Shown here in pieces: positions 27,299 to 36,745 of a stretch of DNA of 64,000 bases. The notes under the pieces were generated by a model. That model made no database searches and was not told the DNA's origin. It saw only the letters and a list, made by a program, of their open reading frames with translations. Position 1 is the stretch's first letter; each line of letters starts with the position of its first letter. This DNA is from BJHL01 sp040378885. GTDB taxonomy: Bacteria > Planctomycetota > Phycisphaerae > Phycisphaerales > UBA1924. The DNA is taken from NCBI GenBank assembly GCA_046316615.1, contig JBKDAN010000052.1:60428-124427 (forward strand), read 5' to 3'. A program made the translations under genes and the position numbers.

Positions 27299-30200
27299 AT
27301 GCGCGGACACATCTCCAAGACACTTTCGCTTTCTTTCGTGGCGGGTCTTGCCCTTTGCGTCGGTGCGGCGCAGGGACAGGTGTGGCTCAAATCATCGCCT
27401 GATCAGTTGACGACGATCGGTGATGCAAACCAGGCTGTCGGGGCGCAGCTTGCTGGACTGCGCAGCGAGTTTGATCGACGGATCGCGGTGCAGCTTGATG
27501 TGCGAGCGGACGCGGCGACGCGCGAGCTGCTGGCGGCGGACGGGCTTGAACTGCTTTCGCCCATGGGCAACGACGCGTTCTTCGCGCGACTGGCTGCGAA
27601 TGCCAACGTCCAGGCGTTGGCTGAGAGCAAGATTATTCGCGGCGCAAGCGCGATTGACCCAAGCTGGAAGATCGACCGCAAGCTGCTGGGCAACATCTAT
27701 CAGTTGTACAACGTGTCGGATCCAGCGGTCACCCGCGACGTGGACCCGGTGGTTCCCGTACTCGTCATGCTGCACGCGGATGTGCGGGCGGATGCGATGT
27801 CGGTACCCAAACTATTGCCACATGCAGAGCGCGTTCGCGGCGCGCTGGAGACCATTCCGGTGTTTGTGGCGGAAGTTCGCCAGAGCAAGATCGCGGCGCT
27901 CGCACGCGAAGATGTGGTGCAATGGATCGCGCCCGCACTTCCTGAGCTTGGCGAACTGAATAGTGAGAACCGCACGCTGACGCAGGCCGCACAGTTGCAG
28001 GCCGCGCCGTACAACCTGACGGGCGCGGGCGTGGCGGTGCTTGTGTACGACAGCGGATGGGTGCAGACAACGCACGTGGACTTCCAAGGCAGGGCGAGCG
28101 TCATTGACCCGGACCCGGACACCAACAGCGGCCACAGCACGCACTGCGCCGGCACTGTTGGCGGCGGTGGTGTCGCAAACCCGACGCACCGGGGCATGGC
28201 GCCCGGTGTGCAGATTCTGTCCGCAGGAACAGGCTCGCTGGCCTCGGGGTGGCTGTACAGCAATCCGCTGGATATCGAGACGAACTACACCGCGGGCGTG
28301 AACGCGGGAGCTGATCTTGCAACCAACTCGATCGGCACGAATGTCGCAAGCAATGGGTTTGATTGCGCGTGGTATGGCGATTATAACGTGACCGACGTGC
28401 TGATTGATAACATTGTGCGTGGTGCGGCGCCTGCAACGCAGCAGAGGCCATTCCGCGTGACGTGGGCAGCTGGCAACGAACGCGGCAACGGACGGTGTGG
28501 CACCACCTACGCCACGACCGCGCCGCCCAGCAACAACAAGAACGCGATGGTCATTGGCGCTATCGACAGCGTGACACAGGCGATGACGGCATTTTCAAGC
28601 TGGGGTCCGAGTCAGGACGGGCGCATGCGACCCGACTTCTCGACCGGTGGCTGTCAGAGTGGCGGCGATGCGGGTGTGACCAGTACCACGACGAGCACGG
28701 CCAACAACACGTCATATGCGAGCCTGTGCGGCACCAGCATGGCAACACCGACAGTCGCGGGCGTCAGCGCGCTGATTCTGCAGGACTTCCGCGTGCAGTA
28801 CCCCGAGGTGACGAGCGACCCTCGCAACAGCTTCTTGAAAGCACTGCTCGCGCACACGGCAGTTGATCTGGGCATTCCAGGACCTGATTACCAGTTTGGT
28901 TACGGATCAATCCGTGCCCAAGCGGCGATCGACTTGATGCGCACGGGGCAGTTTCTCGAAGCAAGTCTGGTGCAAGGTGAAACCCAGACACGCGTCATCA
29001 CTGTGCCGCCCGGAGCGGCGGAGCTTGAGGTGACAATCGCGTGGGATGATGTGCCCGGCACACCCAACGTGGTGCCTTCATTGGTGAACGACGTGGATAT
29101 GACGCTGACGGGTCCGGCGGGCCCGGTGAACTTCCCGTGGTCGCTGAATCCGGCGAGCCCCGCAGACGGAGCGACGACGACGGGCGCGAATCGTCGCGAC
29201 AACATTGAGCAGATTCGCATCGCGAATCCTCCGGCCGGCGCGTATGAGCTTGATCTGATTGGCTTCAACATCCCTGTTGGCACGCAGCCGGTGAGCGTGG
29301 TGAGCTCACACCCGATCACTGGCGCGAGTGGAACGCCCCGCTTGGTGCTGACGGCGCAGACGCTGACAGAGACGGTGGTGACGCCTTCCACGCCGCAGAC
29401 CGTGAGTGTGACCATTACGGCGCGGGCGGATACGTTGGTATCGAACTCGGCAGTGCTGAAGTACGCCGAGCGCCCGGGGATGCCATGGCAGGCGGTGGCG
29501 ATGACGCAGAACGGCAACGTGTGGAGTGCGCAGTTGCCTGGCTTCGTCTGTGGTGCAGAGCCTGTGTACTACTTCGAGGCGACGGGTGAAGTGTCGGGAT
29601 TGTTCACACTGCCTGCAAACATCGAGAATCCGTACACGTTTGGCATCGGCAGCCGAGTGAATCGCGTGCTTGACACGATGCAAGTCAACCAAGGGTTCAC
29701 AGTGACGAACACGCCCATCAACGCAACGCTCGCCGTGAGCGGCGCGTGGGAGCTGGCGGATCCGGAATTGACGCAGGCTGTCGTGAATCAGGCCAATCTG
29801 ATCATTCAGCCGGGTGATGACCGCACGCCTGGGGCCGGCACGCTGTGTTGGGTGACTGGAGCGGCGGCTGGAGCGACCGCTGGTGCGACGGACATTGACA
29901 ATCTGACGACGACCCTGACGAGCCCGGCGTATGACGCGGCGAGCTACGTGGACCCCATGCTGTCGTTCTGGCGCTGGTTCAACAACAACGGCAACACGAC
30001 GCGCGATGATGTCATGATCATTCAGCTCTCCAACGACAACGGGGCGAGCTGGCAGACGGTGGAGACGATTGCTGTCGGATCACCCGAATCGCGCGGCGGC
30101 TGGTTCCAGTCGAATCTTCGCTTGACGGACTACTTCGCGACGCCGTCAGCGAATGTGCGATTCCGGGTCACGGTTGCTGATGCCGGGGGCGCGAGTATTG

Positions 30201-30451
30201 TCGAAGCGCTCATTGACGACGTGACGCTGTCCGAACCTGCTTGCGTGGTTCCGACTGCGTGCGATGACATCGATTTCAACAACAACGGCGTGTTCCCGGA
30301 AGACCAGGACGTGGTTGACTTCTTCAGTGTGCTTGCCGGGGCCTCGTGCGCCGCATGCAACGATCTGGACTTCAACAACAACGGCGCGTTCCCGGAAGAC
30401 CAGGACGTGGTTGACTTCCTACGTGTGCTTGGCGGCGGCGAATGCCCGTGA
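27299..30451 (+). CDS. Secreted subtilisin-like (S8) serine peptidase with tandem dockerin module
   Basis: 1050 aa. The signal peptide ends near residue 28 (GAAQGQ). An N-terminal ~220-residue region without a clear family precedes the catalytic domain and may be a propeptide. The triad is Asp251 (VLVYDSG), His279 (GHSTHCAGT) and Ser480 (GTSMATPTVAG), so it looks active. Beta-rich domains follow, including a P-domain-like stretch near 570-660 and a MAM/jelly-roll-like region near 880-1000. The C-terminus (30260-30448) has two dockerin units, DFNNNGVFPEDQDVVDFF and DFNNNGAFPEDQDVVDFL. It would be an exported, anchored protease. Confidence 0.92.
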   Translation: MRGHISKTLSLSFVAGLALCVGAAQGQVWLKSSPDQLTTIGDANQAVGAQLAGLRSEFDRRIAVQLDVRADAATRELLAADGLELLSPMGNDAFFARLAANANVQALAESKIIRGASAIDPSWKIDRKLLGNIYQLYNVSDPAVTRDVDPVVPVLVMLHADVRADAMSVPKLLPHAERVRGALETIPVFVAEVRQSKIAALAREDVVQWIAPALPELGELNSENRTLTQAAQLQAAPYNLTGAGVAVLVYDSGWVQTTHVDFQGRASVIDPDPDTNSGHSTHCAGTVGGGGVANPTHRGMAPGVQILSAGTGSLASGWLYSNPLDIETNYTAGVNAGADLATNSIGTNVASNGFDCAWYGDYNVTDVLIDNIVRGAAPATQQRPFRVTWAAGNERGNGRCGTTYATTAPPSNNKNAMVIGAIDSVTQAMTAFSSWGPSQDGRMRPDFSTGGCQSGGDAGVTSTTTSTANNTSYASLCGTSMATPTVAGVSALILQDFRVQYPEVTSDPRNSFLKALLAHTAVDLGIPGPDYQFGYGSIRAQAAIDLMRTGQFLEASLVQGETQTRVITVPPGAAELEVTIAWDDVPGTPNVVPSLVNDVDMTLTGPAGPVNFPWSLNPASPADGATTTGANRRDNIEQIRIANPPAGAYELDLIGFNIPVGTQPVSVVSSHPITGASGTPRLVLTAQTLTETVVTPSTPQTVSVTITARADTLVSNSAVLKYAERPGMPWQAVAMTQNGNVWSAQLPGFVCGAEPVYYFEATGEVSGLFTLPANIENPYTFGIGSRVNRVLDTMQVNQGFTVTNTPINATLAVSGAWELADPELTQAVVNQANLIIQPGDDRTPGAGTLCWVTGAAAGATAGATDIDNLTTTLTSPAYDAASYVDPMLSFWRWFNNNGNTTRDDVMIIQLSNDNGASWQTVETIAVGSPESRGGWFQSNLRLTDYFATPSANVRFRVTVADAGGASIVEALIDDVTLSEPACVVPTACDDIDFNNNGVFPEDQDVVDFFSVLAGASCAACNDLDFNNNGAFPEDQDVVDFLRVLGGGECP

Positions 30452-30480
30452 TGATGGTGACAACCAGTGCATGAACGCGA

Positions 30481-30507
30481 CGCCCGGCCCGTGCCGGGCG
30501 TTTCTTT
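30481..30507 (+). terminator. Terminator after the subtilase gene
   Basis: Perfect 8-bp stem CGCCCGGC / GCCGGGCG with a 4-nt loop (CCGT), followed by TTTCTTTT. Confidence 0.87.
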
Positions 30508-30590
30508 TGGGGGAGGAGCATCACGCGGCTTGGGGATTGACGCGTCGGATACTCTTGTTCTGCGCGGGTGAGGGTCACGGGAGGTGCGTG

Positions 30591-32192
30591 ATGGGAACCA
30601 TGAACACGTTGCTTCGGATTGGTGCGTTGAGCCTGAGCGCTGGCGTGGCGTTAGCGCAGTGGGTGGTTGATGCGACGGTCAATACACCCGTGGCAGTAGG
30701 GGCGGGTGACCAGACTTCGCAGGTCATGCGAGCCTCGCAAGATGGCGGTGTGTGGGTGGCATATGTCGACAGTTCGCTGGGGACGGGACTCAAGCATGCC
30801 ATTCAGCGTCTGTCGCCAACGGGTTTCCGAACACTGTCGCCAGCCACGGTGATCAGCCCGAGCCGTACGAACACGGCCGCATTTACTTTTGACATGCGAG
30901 CTGATCCGGCGGGCGGTGCGGTCGTTGCATTCGACAACGCGGGTATCTCTGTGCAGCGCGTCGCGGCGAACGGCGCGGCGGTGTGGCCCGTCGGCGGCGT
31001 GCAGATCACGAACAACACGGCGAGTCTGGGGCCGCGCGTCGCGGCATTGGTGGACGGTTCGTATGTCGTGGCGTGGAATGCCACAGGCGCGATCAACATG
31101 CAGCGTGTCAATGCCAATGGCTCGCTTGGCACGAGCTTCTCGATCACGAACGAAGGGAACTACCTCGCCATCAGCGACCTGCTTCCTGGCGAGAATCCAG
31201 GCGAGTTCATCGCTCTGTGGGTGATTGGCGATGCCGCGACGGCATCGACGTCACGCCGAGGCTTGCGCATGCAGAAGTGGAATGTGGCGAATGTGCCCTC
31301 GTGGAACGCCGTTGCGCCCGCGATCATCTACACGCCGCAGGCTTCGCCGCTCAAGAGCATTCAGAGTGGTTACTTTCCGACGATGATTGCAGATGGATCG
31401 GGTGGCGCGATTGTGTCGTGGTATGACACGGGTGCGACTCGCAATGTGTGGTTGCAAGCGGTCAGCAGCGTGGGGCAGTTGCGTTTTCCGTTGGAGGGGC
31501 TTGCAGTGAGCAGTACGCCTGCAAGCAGCGAGCTGAGATTGGGATCCGCGGTGTCGTACGACCGCACGAGCGACTCGTTTGTCGTCGCGTACGTGCGAAG
31601 TGATACGACGCAGACGAACTTCGGTATCTCGGCACAGCGTGTTGTCGGTTCGTCGCTGCAGTGGGGCGGTGGCGCGGGGCAGAGCATCTCGCCGCTCACT
31701 TCGCAGCAGGTGTCGTTCGTCACGGTGAACGACGCGCCGGGCGAAGATGTGGTTGTTTCGTGGCTGCAGTCTGATATCGGGCTTTCGCAGCGGGCCAGGG
31801 CGGTGCGACTCAATTCACTGGCGGAAACGGTGTGGATTCCTTCTCCTGTCGGCGTCGCGATTGCGAGCACGCCCAAGGGGCGGTGGTCAGTCACGAACAC
31901 CGTGGGCAGCAGCATGTTGATTGCGAGCTGGGTTGATGGAGCGTTTGGCGCGTCGGACATCAAGGCACAGAACATTCTGCCCAGTGGCGCGCTTGGGGCT
32001 GGCTGCGACTCGATTGACTTCAATGAGAACGCGGTGTTTCCCGAAGATCAGGATGTCATCGACTTCTTGAACGTCCTTGCGGGCGGCTCGTGTGATACGT
32101 GTGGCGATATCGATTTCAACAACAACGGGGTGTACCCGGAAGATCAAGATGTGATCGACTTCTTCGCCGTGCTTGCGGGCGGCGGGTGCTGA
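30591..32192 (+). CDS. Secreted protein of unknown fold with tandem dockerin module
   Basis: 533 aa from ATG 30591 (GGGAGG 7 nt upstream). The in-frame region further upstream overlaps the subtilase 3' end and its terminator. The signal peptide ends near residue 23 (GVALAQ). The body has repeated blade-like segments ('GGVWVAYVDSS', 'GAVVAFDNAGISVQRVAANG', 'GAIVSWYDTGATRNVWLQAV', 'SFVVAYVRSDTTQ'), suggesting a beta-propeller. The C-terminus (32004-32189) has units DFNENAVFPEDQDVIDFL and DFNNNGVYPEDQDVIDFF. The first unit has lost the loop Gly (ENA). Confidence 0.8.
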   Translation: MGTMNTLLRIGALSLSAGVALAQWVVDATVNTPVAVGAGDQTSQVMRASQDGGVWVAYVDSSLGTGLKHAIQRLSPTGFRTLSPATVISPSRTNTAAFTFDMRADPAGGAVVAFDNAGISVQRVAANGAAVWPVGGVQITNNTASLGPRVAALVDGSYVVAWNATGAINMQRVNANGSLGTSFSITNEGNYLAISDLLPGENPGEFIALWVIGDAATASTSRRGLRMQKWNVANVPSWNAVAPAIIYTPQASPLKSIQSGYFPTMIADGSGGAIVSWYDTGATRNVWLQAVSSVGQLRFPLEGLAVSSTPASSELRLGSAVSYDRTSDSFVVAYVRSDTTQTNFGISAQRVVGSSLQWGGGAGQSISPLTSQQVSFVTVNDAPGEDVVVSWLQSDIGLSQRARAVRLNSLAETVWIPSPVGVAIASTPKGRWSVTNTVGSSMLIASWVDGAFGASDIKAQNILPSGALGAGCDSIDFNENAVFPEDQDVIDFLNVLAGGSCDTCGDIDFNNNGVYPEDQDVIDFFAVLAGGGC

Positions 32193-32279
32193 CGACCGAG
32201 AATGTCTGTGTCGGCGCGCTGCGATTGCATGCGACGGACTTGATTACTGCATCGCGGGCAGTTTTCCACAAGACATGCA

Positions 32280-32299
32280 GCCGCCACAATTGTGGCGGC
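32280..32299. repeat. Perfect 20-bp palindrome
   Basis: GCCGCCACAATTGTGGCGGC reads the same on both strands. It lies between two dockerin genes, 88 bp after one stop and 72 bp before the next ATG. There is no T-run, so an operator or an intrinsically weak terminator hairpin are both possible. Confidence 0.6.
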
Positions 32300-32370
32300 G
32301 CGTTGCCAGCGTGCATCTGGTAGTATGCTTTCACGTTTGTACGTCCGCCCTCTTGTGAAGGAGTTTGCTC

Positions 32371-33912
32371 ATGCGTCATGTTTGCGCCGCGTTGGTCGCG
32401 GTGGGGGTCGCTCGGATTGCAGCGGCACAGTGTTCACCAACGGTTCTGTTCACGAATTACACGATCCTGCCGTCCGGGGTGGTACCCGGCATTTCGCCGG
32501 TCACGCGATTTGCGGCGGGATCGAATCCGACGAACCCGTATCAACAGATCGCAGTGAGTCCACAAGGCAACTACTGGGTGTTGCGAGCCGCGGCCGGTAC
32601 TTCAAGCGGGCATGTGATCGTGAGAGGCGTGGGGCGCACACGCGCGGGTGCGCAGTTGATCGTGCGGCGAACCGTGACGCCTGTGCTGGGCACACGTACT
32701 TGTGACACGCTTGGCGAGCATGTTGACGTGAATGACGCGGGCGTTGTCGTGTTCACGGGAGATTTGTCGGGTTCGATCGCGGATGATTCGTTCGTCGCCA
32801 GATGGAATGGCGCGTTCACACTCGCGGTGCGGGAAGGTCAGCAGCTTCTGGGGTCGCCTTACGGGTTTGGCATCGCAAACAACGGGCCCACCCTGCTGGA
32901 TGATGGGCGCCTGGTGCATTCGAGCGATCTGTTGACTGGGAGCGCGAATCTGAGCGCGATTGTGTCGGTCTCGAGCGGTGGGGGCGAGGTATTGACACTG
33001 ACGGGAAGTACGACGCCGCTGCAGCAGCAGGCTCAGCCGGCGCAACCGCTTTGGTTGCTTGCGCCGGTGCGCGTCGCAAGCTCGAGCGACGGGGTCAGTC
33101 GCGTGTTCTTTGGCACGCTTGCCGGGCCCACGTCGACGAATGCGGTGTTGATGCACAACGACACCGTGCTTGCACAGAAGACATTCGTAATTCCGGGGAG
33201 TGGTTTGGCCAGCGCGTATGAAAGGCCTGCGACGGGCACTGCTGTTACGCAGTGTGCGCCGACGGGGGGCTTCTGTGCGGCCCGCGTGACAATGAACGAT
33301 GGCGTCGACGCGATTCTGAACATTCAGCAGGGTGTTGTGTCGGGCACGCTGGCCCGAACCGGCGAGCCAGTGACACCCGGCTCGACCGAGGTGTACGCCG
33401 ATGCGCAACTGCTTGAGACATTCCTCGCGTGTGCGCTTGCGAGCAATGGCGACTGGGTCGTGATTGGCACCACCAGCGAGACGGACCTGATGCGCGATAC
33501 GGTGCTTGTCTTCCGCGGCACGCGCGTGCTGCTGCGCGAAGGGGATGAGATTGATCTCAACGAGGACGGTCAATTCAACGACAATGCGTTTGTCGGCGGT
33601 TTCGCACAAGACGGCTTGGCATTGTCTGACAACGGCGACATCTATGTGACCGTTTCTGTCCGAGGGGCGGCTGGCAACGCCACGGGTTCGGCACTCTTGA
33701 CGCTGAGGACCCCTCGGTGCAATGGCGTGGACTTCAATAACGATGAGGTCTTTCCGAGCGACGACGATGTTGTGGACTTTTTCAACGTTCTGGCCGGGGC
33801 GAGCTGTCCCGCGTGTGATTCGATCGATTTCAACAATGACTGCGTTTTTCCCAGCGATGATGACGTGATCGCGTTCTTCAACGTGTTGGCGGGCGGGGCT
33901 TGCACGCCTTAG
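32371..33912 (+). CDS. Secreted NxxGxVVF-type repeat protein with variant tandem dockerin module
   Basis: 513 aa from ATG 32371 (AAGGAG 8 nt upstream; a TTG two codons earlier is unlikely). The signal peptide ends near residue 19 (ARIAAAQ). The body has motifs such as VNDAGVVVFTGDL and LSDNGDIYVTVSV, typical of secreted repeat proteins in planctomycetes. The dockerin pair (33718-33903) is divergent: DFNNDEVFPSDDDVVDFF and DFNNDCVFPSDDDVIAFF, with PSDDD replacing PEDQD in both units and a Cys inside the second loop. The shared change suggests the pair was duplicated within this gene. Confidence 0.8.
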   Translation: MRHVCAALVAVGVARIAAAQCSPTVLFTNYTILPSGVVPGISPVTRFAAGSNPTNPYQQIAVSPQGNYWVLRAAAGTSSGHVIVRGVGRTRAGAQLIVRRTVTPVLGTRTCDTLGEHVDVNDAGVVVFTGDLSGSIADDSFVARWNGAFTLAVREGQQLLGSPYGFGIANNGPTLLDDGRLVHSSDLLTGSANLSAIVSVSSGGGEVLTLTGSTTPLQQQAQPAQPLWLLAPVRVASSSDGVSRVFFGTLAGPTSTNAVLMHNDTVLAQKTFVIPGSGLASAYERPATGTAVTQCAPTGGFCAARVTMNDGVDAILNIQQGVVSGTLARTGEPVTPGSTEVYADAQLLETFLACALASNGDWVVIGTTSETDLMRDTVLVFRGTRVLLREGDEIDLNEDGQFNDNAFVGGFAQDGLALSDNGDIYVTVSVRGAAGNATGSALLTLRTPRCNGVDFNNDEVFPSDDDVVDFFNVLAGASCPACDSIDFNNDCVFPSDDDVIAFFNVLAGGACTP

Positions 33913-33971
33913 AATGGTGCCTCGTCCGTGTCACACGCATCCGGGCCTATGCCCGTCTCGAAAGAGCCCCT

Positions 33972-34238
33972 ATGCCTCACGTCATCACTGAACCCTGCAT
34001 CGGCACCAAGGACACCAGCTGCGTCAACGTTTGCCCGGTGGATTGCATTCACCCCACCAAGAACGAAGAAGATTTCGCGACCGCGAAGCAGCTTTACATC
34101 GACCCCGAGACCTGCATCGACTGCGCTCTGTGCGTGGACGAGTGCCCGGTAAAGGCCATCTATCAGCAAGAGGATGTGCCTGCGGAGTGGAACAACTACA
34201 TCCAGATCAATCTGGATTACTTCAAGAACAAGGGCTGA
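33972..34238 (+). CDS. Seven-iron ([3Fe-4S][4Fe-4S]) ferredoxin
   Basis: 88 aa from ATG 33972. Cysteines at 9, 17, 21, 25 and 48, 51, 54, 58. C9-x7-C17-x3-CP and C48-x2-C-x2-C-x3-CP match the 7Fe ferredoxin pattern (as in Azotobacter FdI), where the second Cys of the first motif is absent and a 3Fe cluster forms. The tail EDVPAEWNNYIQINLDYF aligns with the conserved C-terminus of that family. It is a small electron carrier. No obvious redox partner is adjacent. It is a cytoplasmic housekeeping gene embedded in the secreted-protein island. Confidence 0.9.
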   Translation: MPHVITEPCIGTKDTSCVNVCPVDCIHPTKNEEDFATAKQLYIDPETCIDCALCVDECPVKAIYQQEDVPAEWNNYIQINLDYFKNKG

Positions 34239-34287
34239 GCCCCGACACCGTCGCGAAAAGCGAAGCAGGCATACCGAACTTCCCACA

Positions 34288-34313
34288 AACCGCGCGCTCG
34301 CCGCGCGGTTTTT
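34288..34313 (+). terminator. Ferredoxin gene terminator
   Basis: Perfect 9-bp stem AACCGCGCG / CGCGCGGTT with a 5-nt loop, running into TTTTT. Confidence 0.87.
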
Positions 34314-34433
34314 CATTGCTTGCGATTTATGTCTACACCAAGACCGCCCCAGTCGGAATTCGTGGCGTGCCGCACGCTCCACTCTCGCTGTACTTCCTTG
34401 CCAGCCCCTGCTGGCGAAACAGGAGTAGCAGCA

Positions 34434-36629
34434 ATGCAAACTTGGCGGCAACTGGGTTGGGCCACACTCGCGATGACCGTCGCGGCGGCGACATCGCTGG
34501 CCCAGCAGATTCACGAAGACGGCCGGACGCGTCAACGCTTCGATGGCGACAGGCCTCCACAGGAATCGATCATCGCGCCGGAGTATGCGTACGCCGATGG
34601 CGGCTCTGCGAATGGAGGATGGGGCGCGTTCATCGGCGATGAAACGTGCGCCATGCACAAGTTTCAGGCCTTGAACGGCTCGGACACCATCACGGGCATC
34701 TCAGTCAACTGGTCGGACCTGCAGCCGGGCCAAACCGCGCGCATCGCGGTGTGGCAAGCCGGTTTCACGGGTACGGTGGAATCGTGCACGTTACTGCATG
34801 AGCAGACCGTGACGGTGCAGAACAATCGCTTGGTTGGCTTTGACTATTACACGCTCAGCACGCCCGTGAACGTGACCGGCACCTTCTACATCGGCGCATG
34901 CAACAACACGAACGTGACCGGCTGGAGCTTCGGGCACGCGGCACGTTTCACGAATGAAACGGTTCCCGGAACCGCTTGGCTTGTGACCGCCCCTGCCCCG
35001 CTCAACCTGAGCAATCTTGCGGCTGCACCGGATATTCGAAACACCTACAGCGAGAGCTTTTTTGGCCCGAGCGTCTTTCTGCTGCGCGCTCACTCGGGCA
35101 GCCCTGGCTTTACATATCAAGGCGAACTGAAGTCCGGCTCGTCACCCTTCACCGGTCTCGCTGACGTGCGGTTTCAGATGTTCCGCGGCGCAACGGGCAG
35201 CGACAGCGTTGCTCCCGCGCAGACCGTTACCGGCGTGAATGTCGACAACGGCCGATTCACCGTGAATGTGCCTGTCGGCGACATCAAGCAGTTCCTCGAC
35301 AACGTTGGCGACACGTTCCTGGAAGTGTCGGTCCGCCAAGCCGGTTCCGGCTCATTCACCACGCTCACGCCCCGTCAGCGCATGAGCTCCACGCCCACCG
35401 CGTTTGCCGCGACATACGCACTCGAGGCAGAAAGCACTCGCCGACTGAAGAACGGCGAGCACGCCGGCCCGCTCTTGGTCAACAACGGCGATCCAGGCAT
35501 CTCACCGATCTTCGGCGGCGGTGCGTGGCTTTCAGCAAGAGGCAACGGCAACGGCTACATGAGCCTGCTGGGTAGCGACGCGACGGAAACCGGCATCCTC
35601 TTTGGCAAGCCGACGGGCGGCAGCGCGAATGCAGGCATCGTGCATAACAACGGCGACACACGCGATGGCCTGCAGTTCCGCACTGGCGGCAACACCACCC
35701 GCGCGGTCATCACCAGCACTGGTCGCCTTGGCGTCGGCACGCTCGTGCCCGAAGAACTTGTTGACGTGGCAGGCCGCCTGCAGGTGCGCGGCGCCTCCGC
35801 TGGCGAAACCGCAGGCATGTGGCTCGCCTCGCCCCTCGCCACCCCCAGCAAGCGCGCGTTTGTCGGTCTCTTCAATGACTCCACCGTCGGCTTGTACGGT
35901 CCTGTTGCCGGCTGGGGTCTCACGATGAACACCAGCAGCGGGTTTGTCGGCGTCGGTCGTGCGAACCCCGTCACCGGTGCAGATAGATTCGCCATCGAGA
36001 CTGGCGCAACGGCCAACAACTACGGTGGCATGTATATCACCACGCAAGCCGGCGGCTGGCCCTTCTACGGCTTCTCTGTTCCCGGTTCCAGCAGTTGCTG
36101 GACGTACTTCAACGGCCAGACCAACACCTGGCACCTCTTCAACAACAGCGAGCGCATCAGCGTCAACAGCAGCGGTCTTGTCGGCATCGGCACGCCACCC
36201 TCCAGCGGCGGCTATCGCCTTGAACTGCCCAACATCGCCAGCCCCGCAGGCCAAGGCCGCGCCAATGCGTGGGTGACATATTCCTCGCGCGAGTACAAGG
36301 ACAACATCGCGACGCTGCAAGACCCCATCAGCACCATTCGCCAACTTCGTGGCGTGAGTTTCGATTGGAAGGCTCCTCTCGCCGACGGCTCGCGTCACCA
36401 CGACATCGGCTTCATCGCCGAAGAAGTCGGCGCGGTGCTACCAGAACTCGTGACTCGCACTGCTGACGGCAACGCCACAGGTCTTGACTACGGCCGGGTC
36501 GTGCCCGTCGCGGTGGAAGCCATCAAGCACCAACAAGTCCGTCTCGAAAATCTCGAAGCGGAGAATGCAGCGCTCAAGGCGCGTCTTGATCGACTCATCA
36601 ACGAAGTGGAAGCCCTGCGCAAGAAGTAA
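34434..36629 (+). CDS. Secreted protein with C-terminal S74 intramolecular chaperone (tail-fiber-type) domain
   Basis: 731 aa from ATG 34434 (AGGAG 8 nt upstream). The signal peptide ends near residue 24 (ATSLAQQ). The middle is Gly/Asn-rich and beta-rich (GNGYMSLLGSDATETGILFGKPTGG, GRLGVGTLVPEELVDVAGRLQVRG), like trimeric fibres. The C-terminus has the Peptidase_S74 pattern SSREYKDNIATL...GVSFDWK....HDIGFIAEEV..VLPELV...LDYGRVVPVAVEAIK, followed by a coiled coil (LENLEAENAALKARLDRLINEVEALRKK). S74 domains assemble trimers and then self-cleave. No phage genes are nearby, so this is likely a cell-surface fibre. It has no dockerin. Confidence 0.87.
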   Translation: MQTWRQLGWATLAMTVAAATSLAQQIHEDGRTRQRFDGDRPPQESIIAPEYAYADGGSANGGWGAFIGDETCAMHKFQALNGSDTITGISVNWSDLQPGQTARIAVWQAGFTGTVESCTLLHEQTVTVQNNRLVGFDYYTLSTPVNVTGTFYIGACNNTNVTGWSFGHAARFTNETVPGTAWLVTAPAPLNLSNLAAAPDIRNTYSESFFGPSVFLLRAHSGSPGFTYQGELKSGSSPFTGLADVRFQMFRGATGSDSVAPAQTVTGVNVDNGRFTVNVPVGDIKQFLDNVGDTFLEVSVRQAGSGSFTTLTPRQRMSSTPTAFAATYALEAESTRRLKNGEHAGPLLVNNGDPGISPIFGGGAWLSARGNGNGYMSLLGSDATETGILFGKPTGGSANAGIVHNNGDTRDGLQFRTGGNTTRAVITSTGRLGVGTLVPEELVDVAGRLQVRGASAGETAGMWLASPLATPSKRAFVGLFNDSTVGLYGPVAGWGLTMNTSSGFVGVGRANPVTGADRFAIETGATANNYGGMYITTQAGGWPFYGFSVPGSSSCWTYFNGQTNTWHLFNNSERISVNSSGLVGIGTPPSSGGYRLELPNIASPAGQGRANAWVTYSSREYKDNIATLQDPISTIRQLRGVSFDWKAPLADGSRHHDIGFIAEEVGAVLPELVTRTADGNATGLDYGRVVPVAVEAIKHQQVRLENLEAENAALKARLDRLINEVEALRKK

Positions 36630-36696
36630 CACGCCGCACGAGTCTTCGCCATGTGGCGCGAAGGTCGCAGACCACACATGTGCAGCAAGCATGCAA

Positions 36697-36730
36697 GGCC
36701 CGGCGTTTCACGCGCCGGGCTTTGTTGTTT
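36697..36730 (+). terminator. Terminator after the S74 protein gene
   Basis: Stem GCCCGGCG (36698-36705) / CGCCGGGC (36713-36720), 7-nt loop, then TTTGTTGTTT. It also lies just past the stop of the convergent lipoprotein gene. Confidence 0.8.
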
Positions 36731-36745
36731 CCAGAGGCGTACGTC

